Origin: Planctomycetales bacterium
GTDB taxonomy: Bacteria; Planctomycetota; Planctomycetia; Isosphaerales; Isosphaeraceae
DNA length: 36,536 nucleotides
Assembly: GCA_027452145.1 (NCBI GenBank)
Contig: DAIDHB010000205.1
Coordinates: forward strand, 1-36,536
Direction of reading: 5' to 3'
Made by a program: the position numbers and the translations under genes. Positions 1 to 8,477 of this stretch are shown here, in pieces. The notes under the pieces were generated by a model that was not told where the DNA came from, did not search any database, and saw only the letters and a list, made by a program, of their open reading frames with translations. Numbering within the stretch: position 1 is the first letter of the stretch; each line of letters opens with the position of its first letter.

Positions 1-427
1 GGAGTCGCCCGAGGTCCGGGCCCGGAGCTCGGCCATGGCCGCGATCAATGCCTGGGTCCGTGTTCCTCGTGCGCGCCGGCGGGGGCCTTGTCTCTTCGCG
101 ACTCAGCCCCGGTCGCCGGCCTGTTCGGCGGCGGCGGATGGGTCGGGTCTTGCCCTGGTGGACCGCACGATGATCCCACGCGGCGCGCGGCCCGGCAACC
201 GGGCCGTCCCCCCAGTCCAGACTGGGGCGAACCGGCGACGTGAGTCGCCGGGTGCTGTCCCCTGCGCCGGGGCCCGCGCCGGGACTGGCGAGGAACCCGG
301 CGACTCACGTCGCCGGTTCGCCAGGATCCGGCGACTCGGCCGCACCGGGTGCCGGCTCGCCGGGAGACTTGCCCTCCCGATCGGGATCCTTTCGGGACCA
401 ACCCTTCGTCGCCACGCCGCGGGTTGA
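1..427. other. Intergenic stretch, no gene supported
   Basis: I see no convincing gene here. Both strands are open in several frames because of the GC content, but none has a recognisable domain. The only clear structure is the inverted repeat at 226-322. A minus-strand start (ATG at 34-36) could open a gene that leaves the window on the left, but too little of it is present to judge. Confidence 0.6.
226..322. repeat. REPIN-like paired palindromic repeat, family 1
   Basis: Two 28-bp arms (226-253 and 295-322) are perfect reverse complements, separated by 41 nt. Each arm also contains an inner palindrome around GGCGACGTGAGTCGCC. Two REP-like palindromes in inverted orientation match the layout of REPINs, non-autonomous elements mobilised by RAYT transposases. 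No RAYT gene is visible in this window. Related copies lie at 8324-8394 and 34633-34665. Confidence 0.8.
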
Positions 428-2710
428 TTAATACTTCGGCACGTACTGGGCGCGCTCGTAGTACTTGGGATTGTGGTGCCACTCGTTGAGCGTCACCGAG
501 AAGCCGCGGTTGAGGGTGTCCTGCGCCAGGTCGGCCCAGGGGGTCTTCGGGTGTTTGGCGATGACGTCCTTGAGCAGTCGTTCGGCCTCGGCGTACTTCT
601 TGGCGGTCTCGCTGTGGGGAGCCAGCGGCTTGCCGGAGTGGTCGACGACCCAGGTGATCATCAGCCCTGGGCCGGGCTGCTTCTTCGGATTCGGCGGGCT
701 CTTGGCGATCGAGGCCATCAGCGCCCGGTACTCATACGCCTTGACCTGGAAGGCCACCGTCTGGGCGAGCATCAGGTCGTAATGGGCCTGCCAGCGCTTC
801 TCGGGATCGCGGTCGCGGACCTTCTTCAGCGACTCGAGCCGCTTCTGGATCGCCAGGAGCATGTTGAGCCGCTCGCTGGCCTTGGGGATCTCCTCCATCG
901 CCGCCTGGACGAGCGCGGGATGCTCGATCGGGAAATCCCGGCGATAAAGGAACGGCTTGTCGGTCTTGACGATCTCGTAGAGGGACTGCCGCAGCGGCGA
1001 GGCGGCGCGTTTTTCGGTGTAGACCAGGCGGTTGTCGTACTCGGGCAGGTATTCCTTGAGCTGGGTGATCGAGTACGCCTTCTCCCGCTGACGGACCCGC
1101 ATGAACTCCTCGCTCGGCAGGACGAAGTAGATCCCGCCCGATTCCTTGGTGAGCCGGGCCAGCTCGTACGGGGCGAAGCCGGAGGGCTGCTCGTCCCATC
1201 GGCCGTAGAGGCCGTCCCACTGGTAGATCTCGATGTCGGCCGACTCGGGGCCGCGGCGGATCAGCGGGTGATACACGTCGCGGGTGACCGGGTCCTCGTA
1301 GCGGTGGTGGGCGTACGGGAAGCTGAAGAGCGACTGGCGGCCGATGACATAGAGCGGCATCCGGTTGCGTTTCAGCGCCTGGCGGGCTTCCTCGATGTTC
1401 GCGCCGTCGTCGCCCGATTCGTCGGTCACCAGCACCAGCATGACCCGGCGGTCGCCGCGTCGGGCGTACCTGGCATAGTGCTCGGCGACCTCGCGGATGG
1501 CGCCCATGGTGTTCTCGGTGCCGGTCGGGTCGATCTTGAGCCTGCGGATTGCCTTGCCGATCTGGTCGATGTTGTCGATGGGGCTGTCTTGCCTGTATTC
1601 GATGTCCTGTCCGAACCCGACGACCGCGTGATTGAGCGCGCCGTTGGCGGCGGCCTTCTTGTCCTGCTCCATGAACTTCTTCAGCTCGGTGGAGACCCGG
1701 TCGAACTTCTGGAGCACGGTCTTCTTGTCGTCCTCCATCGAGACGGACTCGTCGAACATCCAGACCACGGTGATCTTGTGGTCCTTGAGCTGCCGGATGA
1801 TCTCGTGGGCAAGCTGGTCCATCGCCTGGCCGATCTCCTGGACGTCGAAGACCGGGTCGCCGGCGACCTTGCCGCCGCCGCCGAGGTCCAGCGCGGGCGC
1901 GGCGGGCAGCAGGGTCAGCGGCGAGCGCGACAGCCCGTCGATCTTCACGCCGGGCAGGCTGTTTCCCTCGTTGATCTTTCCCTTGCCGGCGCCCCGCATG
2001 CGCGGCGTGGCCGTCGGCCGGCCGACGCCCAGGGCGCCCGCGACGACCACGCCGCCCGCCTCGCTGTCCCCCTCGCTGGACGATTCGCCCGCCGACATCA
2101 TCGCCGGCTCGCGCGGGTCGTCGGCGTTCTCGTCGCCGATCGCCTTGTTCCGCTCGATGTTGTCGGGATCGGCGTAGATCGGCAGCTCCTCCTTCTCGCC
2201 GGCCCGGTGGCCCGCCAGCGCCGCGTCGATCTTCAGCGGCTCGCTGGCCCCGTCGGAGCTGCTGAACGTCGCCGCCGCCAGCAGCAGCAGCACGCCCACG
2301 TGCACCACCAGCGAGAAGCTCCACGCCTGGAGCAGGTACCGCAGCGAGATCCGCCCCCGCCGGCGCCCGCGGAGCTTCGGCCCCTTCGGCGCACCGGGGT
2401 CGGCCGCCTTCTTCGCCGCGCCCGTGCCCGGGCTCGCGCCATTCACCGCAGCCGAATCCTCGCCCGCCGCCGGCACCGGTTCGCCCCCGGTCGCGCCCGC
2501 GGCCGCAGGGTCCGCCGCCAGCCCTGGCGCCACGCCCGCCGACGCGCCGTCGCCCGCACCGACCACCGGCGGCGCGGCCTCCATCGTGGCCGATCCGGCC
2601 CGGAGGCCCGGCCCGCCCGCCGGGATCGACATCGGCATCGCCGGCTCCTCCGGTTCCGCCAGCCGGTAGATATCATCCGACGACATCGGATCGGCACTGT
2701 GCAGTTCCAT
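428..2710 (-). CDS. Membrane-anchored vWA domain protein (paralogue 1)
   Basis: A 760-residue protein with four visible parts. Residues 1-120 are an Ala/Pro/Gly-rich, presumably cytoplasmic tail ending in a basic stretch (RGRRRGR). One transmembrane helix lies at about 127-149. A low-complexity linker follows to about 285. A vWA domain then starts near residue 312. The MIDAS-type motif DESVS (D320, S322, S324) is intact, and a second conserved strand reads VLVTDESGDD. vWA domains bind a divalent metal and mediate protein-protein contacts; the partner is unknown. The C-terminal 150 residues are helical, contain RWQAHYDLML and are shared with the neighbour at 2960-4894, so the two are paralogues. 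They may be co-transcribed, but 249 nt separate them. The ATG start has GGAG-type sequence upstream. The function is not known. Confidence 0.85.
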   Translation of the reverse strand: MELHSADPMSSDDIYRLAEPEEPAMPMSIPAGGPGLRAGSATMEAAPPVVGAGDGASAGVAPGLAADPAAAGATGGEPVPAAGEDSAAVNGASPGTGAAKKAADPGAPKGPKLRGRRRGRISLRYLLQAWSFSLVVHVGVLLLLAAATFSSSDGASEPLKIDAALAGHRAGEKEELPIYADPDNIERNKAIGDENADDPREPAMMSAGESSSEGDSEAGGVVVAGALGVGRPTATPRMRGAGKGKINEGNSLPGVKIDGLSRSPLTLLPAAPALDLGGGGKVAGDPVFDVQEIGQAMDQLAHEIIRQLKDHKITVVWMFDESVSMEDDKKTVLQKFDRVSTELKKFMEQDKKAAANGALNHAVVGFGQDIEYRQDSPIDNIDQIGKAIRRLKIDPTGTENTMGAIREVAEHYARYARRGDRRVMLVLVTDESGDDGANIEEARQALKRNRMPLYVIGRQSLFSFPYAHHRYEDPVTRDVYHPLIRRGPESADIEIYQWDGLYGRWDEQPSGFAPYELARLTKESGGIYFVLPSEEFMRVRQREKAYSITQLKEYLPEYDNRLVYTEKRAASPLRQSLYEIVKTDKPFLYRRDFPIEHPALVQAAMEEIPKASERLNMLLAIQKRLESLKKVRDRDPEKRWQAHYDLMLAQTVAFQVKAYEYRALMASIAKSPPNPKKQPGPGLMITWVVDHSGKPLAPHSETAKKYAEAERLLKDVIAKHPKTPWADLAQDTLNRGFSVTLNEWHHNPKYYERAQYVPKY

Positions 2711-2959
2711 GACGCTCGCTCCGGCTCCGGTCGGCGATCAGGGATCGAGGGATCGTGTTCGGGTTTCCGTTGTCCGTGCAGAGTTTTCCTGAGCTTCAGA
2801 CTGGATATCCGATGCGTCGGTCGCGTCGGCTGCCTTCGCCTGGTCACACCGACCGGGACGGAATCTCGACCCTTCGTCGCCCGACGGGCCCGTCGAACAT
2901 CCCTGCAAGCGGCAAGCGCGGCAGAACGGAACTGGGAAAACGGAACACGGAAGACTCCC

Positions 2960-4894
2960 TCACAACTTCGGCGGCTCCGCCGGCTTGGCCGGCATGGCCT
3001 TGGTTTTCTTCTTCTTGGCCTCGGCCGCGTTATTGTTGTTGCGGCGGATGGGCGGGACATACGTCTCGACCCATTTGAAACCCAGGGGGTCCTTGAGCTC
3101 GCGCTGGGCCAGGACGGCCCAGGGGGTGGCCGGGTGGTCCTCGACGACCCGGCGGAGCAGGGACTCGGCTTCCTTGGCGGCGGCGGCCGCCTTCTCGCTG
3201 TAGCGGATCGTGGTATCCGGCACCAGCCGCCAGGCGTTGGACTTGGGGCTCTTGAACTTGGGCGGGTCCTTCTTCATCAGGGCGCACGCCCAGTTGTACT
3301 CGTAGCAGCGGACCTTCATGGCCAGCAGCCGGCCGCGGATCAGGTCGTAGTGCGCCTGCCATCGCCGCGAGGACTCGCGGTCGCGGTACTTGGCGGCGGC
3401 GTTGATCGGGCCCAGGGCCTCGTCCACGGTATATGCAGTCCGCTCGGCGATCGCCTGGTTGTTCGCCATCGCGTCCTTGAACTCGGGCGCATCGGCCGGC
3501 GGGAAGTACAGGCCCGGCATGCCCGGCAGCCGCTGCTGAGTGATCAGCGAGGCGTTGATCACCGCCCGTCGCAACTCCGATTTCTCGACCCGCTTCTCAT
3601 ATTCATTGCGGGAGATCCAGTCGGGCCGGTACTCGCGCATCCGCGCCGGGTCGAAACCCATCCGGCGGGTGTCGAACCGGGTGATGAAGTAGATCCCGCC
3701 CGTCTCGGAGGCCAGGCGGCTCAGGCCGTACGGGCCGAAGCCCGAGTCGACGAAGTCGTACTGCTGCCCGTCGTACCAGAAGGGGAGCCGGATCTGCTCG
3801 AGCATGATGCTCTCGGGCCCCGAGTCGACCGGGAGGCCGCTGAACACCTGCTTGGTCTTGGGGTCGGTGTAGTTCACCAGGTGCTTGTCGCGGCCGAAGT
3901 AGGCCTGGGATCCCAGCACGTACACCGGCACCTTGGCGCGGCGGGCGGCGGCGATCGCCTCGTCGAGCCGTGATTCGTCGTCTCCCTTCTCGTCGGTCAC
4001 GACGATGACCATGACGTGATAGGGGTGGTTGCGGGGTCCCTTGTACTTGCCCCATTTACCCACGATCTCGCCGACGGTGGTGAACGTGCTCTCCTTGCCC
4101 GTGGTGTCCTGGGGGATGCCGGCGATCGCCGAGAGGATCTCGGAGACCTGGTCCGTCGGCTTCTCCAGCATGGCCTGGCGGTTCTGGCCGAAGCCGACGA
4201 CCATCGTCAAGAGACCGCTGTCGGCCGCCAGGTTGCTCTCGTCCTTCTGCTTGATGTGGGTATACACGGTCTCGATGTGCTTGCCCAGCCGCTGGCGCTC
4301 GGCGACCAGGCTGCCCGAGGCGTCGAACGCCCAGACGACCAGCGTCGGGCCCTGTTCCAGGTGGCGGACGATCTCGTCGGCGATCCGGTCCACAGCGCCC
4401 TCGACGCCGCCGACGGTCTCGGCGCCGTTCCCCTTGATCGAGACCGTCTGGCCCAGGAGCTGCGCGGTGGGGACGAGCACCTCGGTCGCGCGGCGGACGT
4501 CCAGCCTGGCGAGCTCGGGCGCCAGGGCGTGGGTGGAGTCCTCGGCCGCCGACACCGGCACGGCGCCGGCCGCGCTGGGGGCCGACGTGATCGAGGTCGC
4601 CAGGTTCGGGGCGAACGTACCGGCCTGGGGCATCTCGGCCGGCGGGTCGGCCGACTGGTCCAGGTCCTGGAAATTCAGGTCCGAGGGCGGCGCCGCCTCG
4701 GAGACCTCCGCGCGGAACTCTCGCTGCACCTCTCGTTGCACCTGGTAGCCGGCGAACGCCAGCCCCGCCAGGATCAGCGCGTGCACGACCAGGCTCAGCG
4801 TGATCGCCGGCAGCTCGATATCGAGCCGGCCCCCGAACCACCGGGACAACCAGGGAAACCGCGCCTCGAGGCCCCGCAGGATCTTGCCCACCAC
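2960..4894 (-). CDS. Membrane-anchored vWA domain protein (paralogue 2)
   Basis: A 644-residue paralogue of the protein at 428-2710. A short cytoplasmic N-terminus is followed by a transmembrane helix at about 30-51, a variable linker and a vWA domain starting near residue 183. Its MIDAS motif is DASGS (D191, S193, S195), and the later strand reads VIVVTDEKGDD. The shared C-terminal region contains RRWQAHYDLI. The chosen start is a GTG with AGGAG about 11 nt upstream; a second GTG follows directly. Unlike paralogue 1 it lacks the long Ala/Pro-rich N-terminal tail, so the two may differ mainly in cytoplasmic contacts. It lies upstream in the same orientation, so it would be the first gene of any shared transcript. 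The C-terminus ends in a Lys/Ala/Pro-rich tail. The function is not known. Confidence 0.85.
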   Translation of the reverse strand: MVGKILRGLEARFPWLSRWFGGRLDIELPAITLSLVVHALILAGLAFAGYQVQREVQREFRAEVSEAAPPSDLNFQDLDQSADPPAEMPQAGTFAPNLATSITSAPSAAGAVPVSAAEDSTHALAPELARLDVRRATEVLVPTAQLLGQTVSIKGNGAETVGGVEGAVDRIADEIVRHLEQGPTLVVWAFDASGSLVAERQRLGKHIETVYTHIKQKDESNLAADSGLLTMVVGFGQNRQAMLEKPTDQVSEILSAIAGIPQDTTGKESTFTTVGEIVGKWGKYKGPRNHPYHVMVIVVTDEKGDDESRLDEAIAAARRAKVPVYVLGSQAYFGRDKHLVNYTDPKTKQVFSGLPVDSGPESIMLEQIRLPFWYDGQQYDFVDSGFGPYGLSRLASETGGIYFITRFDTRRMGFDPARMREYRPDWISRNEYEKRVEKSELRRAVINASLITQQRLPGMPGLYFPPADAPEFKDAMANNQAIAERTAYTVDEALGPINAAAKYRDRESSRRWQAHYDLIRGRLLAMKVRCYEYNWACALMKKDPPKFKSPKSNAWRLVPDTTIRYSEKAAAAAKEAESLLRRVVEDHPATPWAVLAQRELKDPLGFKWVETYVPPIRRNNNNAAEAKKKKTKAMPAKPAEPPKL

Positions 4895-5259
4895 GGTTCC
4901 AGGCTCCTGTTCTCCGGGCCGGCGGATTCCGCACGACGCCCGGCCGCTTGCGCTTGCGACGCCCGGCCGACCCGTTCGCGGGACGGCCTGCGATCGTTAC
5001 CGTTCCCTCAGCCTCCTACCAATCCATTTACTACGTTTCGGATTCACCGACGTGACCGTCCACCATCCGGGACGGCCGCTGTCAATCCATCATCTCCAAC
5101 TACTTCCAGTGTAACGCCTCCCGGGCAAATCGGGCATCTCTCTTGTCCCGATTCGTGCGATTTTTCCGTCCGTCCGTCCGGCCTCGACGCCCCGGCGCGG
5201 CACTTGCCTGAAGTGACATCGGCCAGCCGGGCCATCTCACCGCACTCAAGGGGATCGTC
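4895..5259. other. Divergent intergenic region
   Basis: This 365-nt region lies between the minus-strand vWA gene and the plus-strand small ORF at 5260, so it should hold promoters for both. I see no -35/-10 pair good enough to place. A short TCCG tandem run occurs near 5165-5180. The AAGGGGA just before 5260 is a good ribosome binding site for the small ORF. Confidence 0.4.
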
Positions 5260-5484
5260 ATGGCAGATGCACCCATCATCCCGGGTCCCGGAGACATCGC
5301 CGACGAGCGCGGGCATTTCCACCCCACGCCGGGTGGGGCCGAGCCCTCCGGTGATCCCGCGCCGGCCGAGGCGCACAGCGAGCCCGAGCACGGTCAGGCC
5401 CCCGACGCCCCGGCGCCTCTCGAGCCCGTTGCCGATCCCGACGCCGACGCGAACGCGCCCGACCCGTCGCGTCCCATCACCTGA
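5260..5484 (+). CDS. Small acidic Pro/Ala-rich hypothetical protein
   Basis: A 74-residue ORF that I do not recognise. It is rich in Asp, Glu, Pro and Ala, has four His residues and no hydrophobic segment, and looks disordered. The case for it being real is a good AAGGGGA Shine-Dalgarno sequence about 7 nt before the ATG and its position in an otherwise empty region with its own upstream space. Against it, no domain is visible and the composition could arise by chance in GC-rich DNA. It stands alone on the plus strand between two minus-strand genes. Confidence 0.5.
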   Translation: MADAPIIPGPGDIADERGHFHPTPGGAEPSGDPAPAEAHSEPEHGQAPDAPAPLEPVADPDADANAPDPSRPIT

Positions 5485-5534
5485 GAGGCGGCGTGCGCGG
5501 GGCCTGGCTTCTCCTCCGCCTTTGTCCCTGTAAT

Positions 5535-5613
5535 GGGAGGGCGAGGCTCCGGCCGAGCCGGGATTCGCCGTTGGCTTGAGCTGGTCCGGGCTCGGCAGGA
5601 GGCTCGCCCTCCC
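5535..5613. repeat. REPIN-like paired palindromic repeat, family 2
   Basis: Arms at 5535-5559 and 5589-5613 (25 nt each) are near-perfect reverse complements, both built on GGGAGGGCGAGSCTCC followed by SGCCGAGCC. The spacer is 29 nt. It lies in the gap between the small acidic ORF and the end of the M28 peptidase gene. The sequence is unrelated to family 1. Confidence 0.75.
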
Positions 5614-5637
5614 GACCCGCCTCTTTCGAATCGGCCC

Positions 5638-7515
5638 TCACTTCGCCGCGGCCGGCGGCTCCCAGTCGAGCGTCAGGTCGGTCGTCTTGTCATCACGGTA
5701 GACCGTGACGACCTTCCTCGGCCCGCCGGCCTGGAGCGCGGTGGTCATCTCGGACCGGTCGCCGACGGGGTTGCCGTCGATTTTGAGGATCACGTCGCCT
5801 TCTTTCATCCCGCCCCTGTTGGCGACGCCCTCGTCCTCGACCTCGATGACGCTCATCTCGTCGAGCTGGACGCCCAGGGCGCGACGGCCGGACCCGGCGC
5901 GGGGGTCCTTGAGCTTCTCGCGCGAGAGCAGGTGGTCCAGCCCGGCGAGGCCGTAGGCCCCCAGCGCCACGACGAGCGACGAGTGCACCTGGTACTCGGG
6001 GATCGCCGCGTCATAGGTGTCGAACTGGGTGTGGTGGGTGTGCGTGTAATCGGCGTCGCCCCCGCGCTGGCCCCAGAAGAAGCCCGGCACGTCGGCCGCC
6101 AGGAACGAGGCGTGGTCGCTGCCGCTGCCCCGCAGGCCCGAGACTTTCCGCACCTCGAACGGATATTTCGGGTCGAGCCCCTTCACCGGCTCGAACACCT
6201 TCTCCAGGTCGGCCAGCATGGCCTCGGTCCCGCCGATGCCGGAGAGATAATTTGTCCCGCCGTCGTGCACCAGCACGGCCGAGATCCTGGGCAGCAGATC
6301 CTTGTGAGCCTTGACGTACGCCGCCGAGCCGAGCAGGCCCTGCTCCTCGCCGCTCCAGAGCATGAACCGGATCGTCCGCTTCGGCCGGACGCCCGACTTC
6401 ATCAGGATGCGGGCGGCCTCGAGCGCCGTGGCGCACCCGGTGCCGTTGTCGGTCGCGCCGGTGGCGCCGTCCCACGAGTCGATGTGGCCGCCGACGATGA
6501 CGTACTCGTCGGGCCGCTCGGTGCCGGGGATGTCGGCGATCACGTTGTACAGCCGGATCGGGCCCTTCTTGAAGTAGTTGCGCACGTCGAACTCGAGCGT
6601 CACTGTCTTGCCGGCCCCGATCCAGCCGGCGATCTCGTCATATTGCTTGCGCAGGAGGGTGATCGACGGCACCGTCGGCAACTTGTCCCAGGCGACCTTG
6701 TAGCCGCCGCCGGTCAGGAGCAACTCGGCCTGCGAGGCCCCGACGAACCCGGCGATCCCGGCGGCCCGCAGCTCCTTCCGCAGCTTTGCCTGGAAGATCG
6801 GATCAGGCCGCGGCCCGGCGGGCTTGCCGGGTTCGGCCTTCGGCGTCTCGCCCTTCGTGGGTTCGGCCTTCGGCGTCTCGCTCTTCGTGGGTTCGGCCCT
6901 CGGCGTCTCGGTCTTCGTGGGTTCGGGCCTCGGCGTTTCGGCCTTCGTCGGTTCGCCACCCGGCCCGCGCCGGCCGCCCGGTCGTCGGCCGCCGCCGACG
7001 CGGGGTGGGGGCATGAGCACCCAGGTGCCGGCCAGGGTCCCGTGCGCCTTCGCCTCATCGAGCTCCTTCTGATCCTTCGGCGCGAGGACGGCCTTGCCGC
7101 GGACGGCGCCCTTCGTTCCGGCCGACCAGGCCATGGTGACCAGCTCGAGCGAGCGCTCCTCGGGCTCGACGACGCGGCCGAACCACGGGCCGCGGTTGAA
7201 GCCGACGGGGAACGTGCCCCACTCCTCCAGCCGGGCGTTCTCGATCCCGAACGAGGCGAACCGATCGCGCGCCCACTCGCAGGCGTTGGTGAGGTTATCC
7301 GACGAGGTCAGCCTCGGCCCGATCCGGTTGCAGAGCACGTCGAGATGCTCCATCACCTGCGAGCCCTCCCGGGCCGTCGAGATGATCCGCTGGACCTCCG
7401 GGCTGCTGGCCTTCGCGCCGGCCTTTTCCTTCTCCTTCTCCTCGACCGCCAGGACGAACAGGGGGGCCGACAGCCCCACCATCAGGACCCACCCGGCCCA
7501 GAGACGCTGTCGCAT
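5638..7515 (-). CDS. Secreted M28-family metallopeptidase with PDZ domain
   Basis: A 625-residue exported aminopeptidase-like protein. A signal peptide covers about residues 1-24. A PA-like region (about 110-305) carries a decapeptide repeat insert (about 188-232, units like ETPKAEPTKG). The M28 catalytic domain spans about 315-530. The expected di-zinc ligands are visible: GGHIDSWDG (H344, D346), ATDNGTG (D356), the SGEEQG acidic pair (E390, E391), GSDHASF (D467) and a His in HTHHTQFD (about H494/H495). A PDZ-like domain at about 545-615 (GGMKEGDVILKIDGNPV) would bind peptide C-termini. M28 enzymes release N-terminal amino acids from peptides using zinc. With all catalytic residues present it is likely active outside the cytoplasm. 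It is a monocistronic minus-strand gene, flanked by a REPIN-like repeat at its 3' end. Confidence 0.9.
   Translation of the reverse strand: MRQRLWAGWVLMVGLSAPLFVLAVEEKEKEKAGAKASSPEVQRIISTAREGSQVMEHLDVLCNRIGPRLTSSDNLTNACEWARDRFASFGIENARLEEWGTFPVGFNRGPWFGRVVEPEERSLELVTMAWSAGTKGAVRGKAVLAPKDQKELDEAKAHGTLAGTWVLMPPPRVGGGRRPGGRRGPGGEPTKAETPRPEPTKTETPRAEPTKSETPKAEPTKGETPKAEPGKPAGPRPDPIFQAKLRKELRAAGIAGFVGASQAELLLTGGGYKVAWDKLPTVPSITLLRKQYDEIAGWIGAGKTVTLEFDVRNYFKKGPIRLYNVIADIPGTERPDEYVIVGGHIDSWDGATGATDNGTGCATALEAARILMKSGVRPKRTIRFMLWSGEEQGLLGSAAYVKAHKDLLPRISAVLVHDGGTNYLSGIGGTEAMLADLEKVFEPVKGLDPKYPFEVRKVSGLRGSGSDHASFLAADVPGFFWGQRGGDADYTHTHHTQFDTYDAAIPEYQVHSSLVVALGAYGLAGLDHLLSREKLKDPRAGSGRRALGVQLDEMSVIEVEDEGVANRGGMKEGDVILKIDGNPVGDRSEMTTALQAGGPRKVVTVYRDDKTTDLTLDWEPPAAAK
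6831..6950 (-). repeat. 30-bp minisatellite within the peptidase gene
   Basis: Four full 30-bp units start at 6831, 6861, 6891 and 6921, with a fifth partial unit at 6951. Each encodes ten residues of the type ETPKAEPTKG. The unit length is a multiple of three, so gain or loss of units keeps the peptidase in frame. Units differ by a few substitutions. Confidence 0.85.
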
Positions 7516-7777
7516 GGGTTGCCTCCAACTGCAAGAGAATGTGAAGCGCGGGGATATCTGGGACCGGCCGGGGAGGGATCAGCCGGGCGCCGATGGGACA
7601 TCATTCTTCTCTATCCTCAGCGTCGCGTCCAGCGGGTGTGTCCCGCGGTTGATTCGATCCCGTCCCGCCGTTTCTTGAACGACGACCCGGTGGCTCCGTA
7701 CGATGATGCCGCGCGGATCGCCGCCGCCTTCGTCCCGGCCGTCTGCCGGGAGTCACCAGAATGCCGGAGATGATGTC

Positions 7778-8266
7778 ATGAGCGAGGGATCTCGATGGAA
7801 AGGGCCCGGCCGGGTTCGCACCCTGTGCCTGGCCTTGCTTTGGGCGTTGGCGGCCCCGGCCCACGCCGACGACCGGTCGAAGGATGAGCTGGAGCGGCAG
7901 CAGGGGACCTGGCGGACCTCGACGTCGATCTACGACGGCCGCTCGGCGCCGGGGGACGTCATTCGCTCGATCACGCGGACGGTGGAGAAGGACCACGTGG
8001 TCTGGAAGCGGGATGGCAAGCCCTTTGCCGGGACGCGGATCGAGCTGGACCCGACGCGCGAGCCGAGGACCATCGACGTGATCCCCGACGGCGGCAAGGG
8101 CCGGGGCGAACGGGTGCTGGGGATCTACAAGCTGGAGGGCGACCGGCTGACGATCTGCATGGCCGCGCCGGGCAAGCCGCGGCCGTCGGAGTTCAAGGCC
8201 GAGCCAGGGAGCGGCTGGACGCTCCGCACGTTCGTCCGCGAGCGGGGCCCGGGCGAGAAAGAGTGA
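7778..8266 (+). CDS. Secreted TIGR03067-type protein
   Basis: A 162-residue protein with a signal peptide ending near AHADD (about residue 30). The mature part resembles the TIGR03067 family, an uncharacterised group common in planctomycetes: the opening DELERQQGTWRT, a central DGKPFAGTRIELDPTREPRTID stretch (known type GTYKLDPTKSPKTID) and the closing GIYKLEGDRLTICMA. An upstream ATG in the same frame (7703) gives a 25-residue non-signal-like extension. I chose 7778 because GGAG lies 8 nt before it and the signal peptide then starts properly. The family probably forms a lipocalin-like beta barrel, but no substrate is known. It is a single plus-strand gene, followed by a REPIN-like repeat. 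Confidence 0.8.
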   Translation: MSEGSRWKGPGRVRTLCLALLWALAAPAHADDRSKDELERQQGTWRTSTSIYDGRSAPGDVIRSITRTVEKDHVVWKRDGKPFAGTRIELDPTREPRTIDVIPDGGKGRGERVLGIYKLEGDRLTICMAAPGKPRPSEFKAEPGSGWTLRTFVRERGPGEKE

Positions 8267-8323
8267 CACTCCTTGCCGAACACTACCTGATTCGAGCCCG
8301 TCGCGGGAGGATCGCGCGGGCTG

Positions 8324-8394
8324 GGCGAACCGGCGACGTGAGTCGCCGGGTGCTTGCTCTCGGCGTGATAACCCGGCGACTGACGCGGATCGCC
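8324..8394. repeat. REPIN-like repeat, family 1, degenerate right arm
   Basis: The left arm (8324-8351) is identical over 28 nt to the arm at 226-253. The right arm (8371-8394) begins ACCCGGCGACT as expected, then diverges and has lost about four bases. The spacer is only 19 nt. It lies between the TIGR03067 gene and the 3' end of the ThuA-fusion gene. Confidence 0.75.
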
Positions 8395-8477
8395 CGTGAC
8401 CCGGCCAGGTGGTGTCCGGCGAGGAGTGTCGAAAGAGTGATCGGGATCGGGCGCCGGAAACCAGGATCGCGCCGGGC

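Noticed and set aside
473..3973. A 1166-codon open frame on the plus strand
   Set aside because: It runs antisense across both vWA genes. It lacks any domain and its protein is rich in Arg, Val, Leu and Asp in the pattern expected from the reverse of GC-rich coding DNA.
5533..7773. A 746-codon plus-strand frame
   Set aside because: It is antisense to the M28 peptidase, whose catalytic motifs are all in the minus strand.
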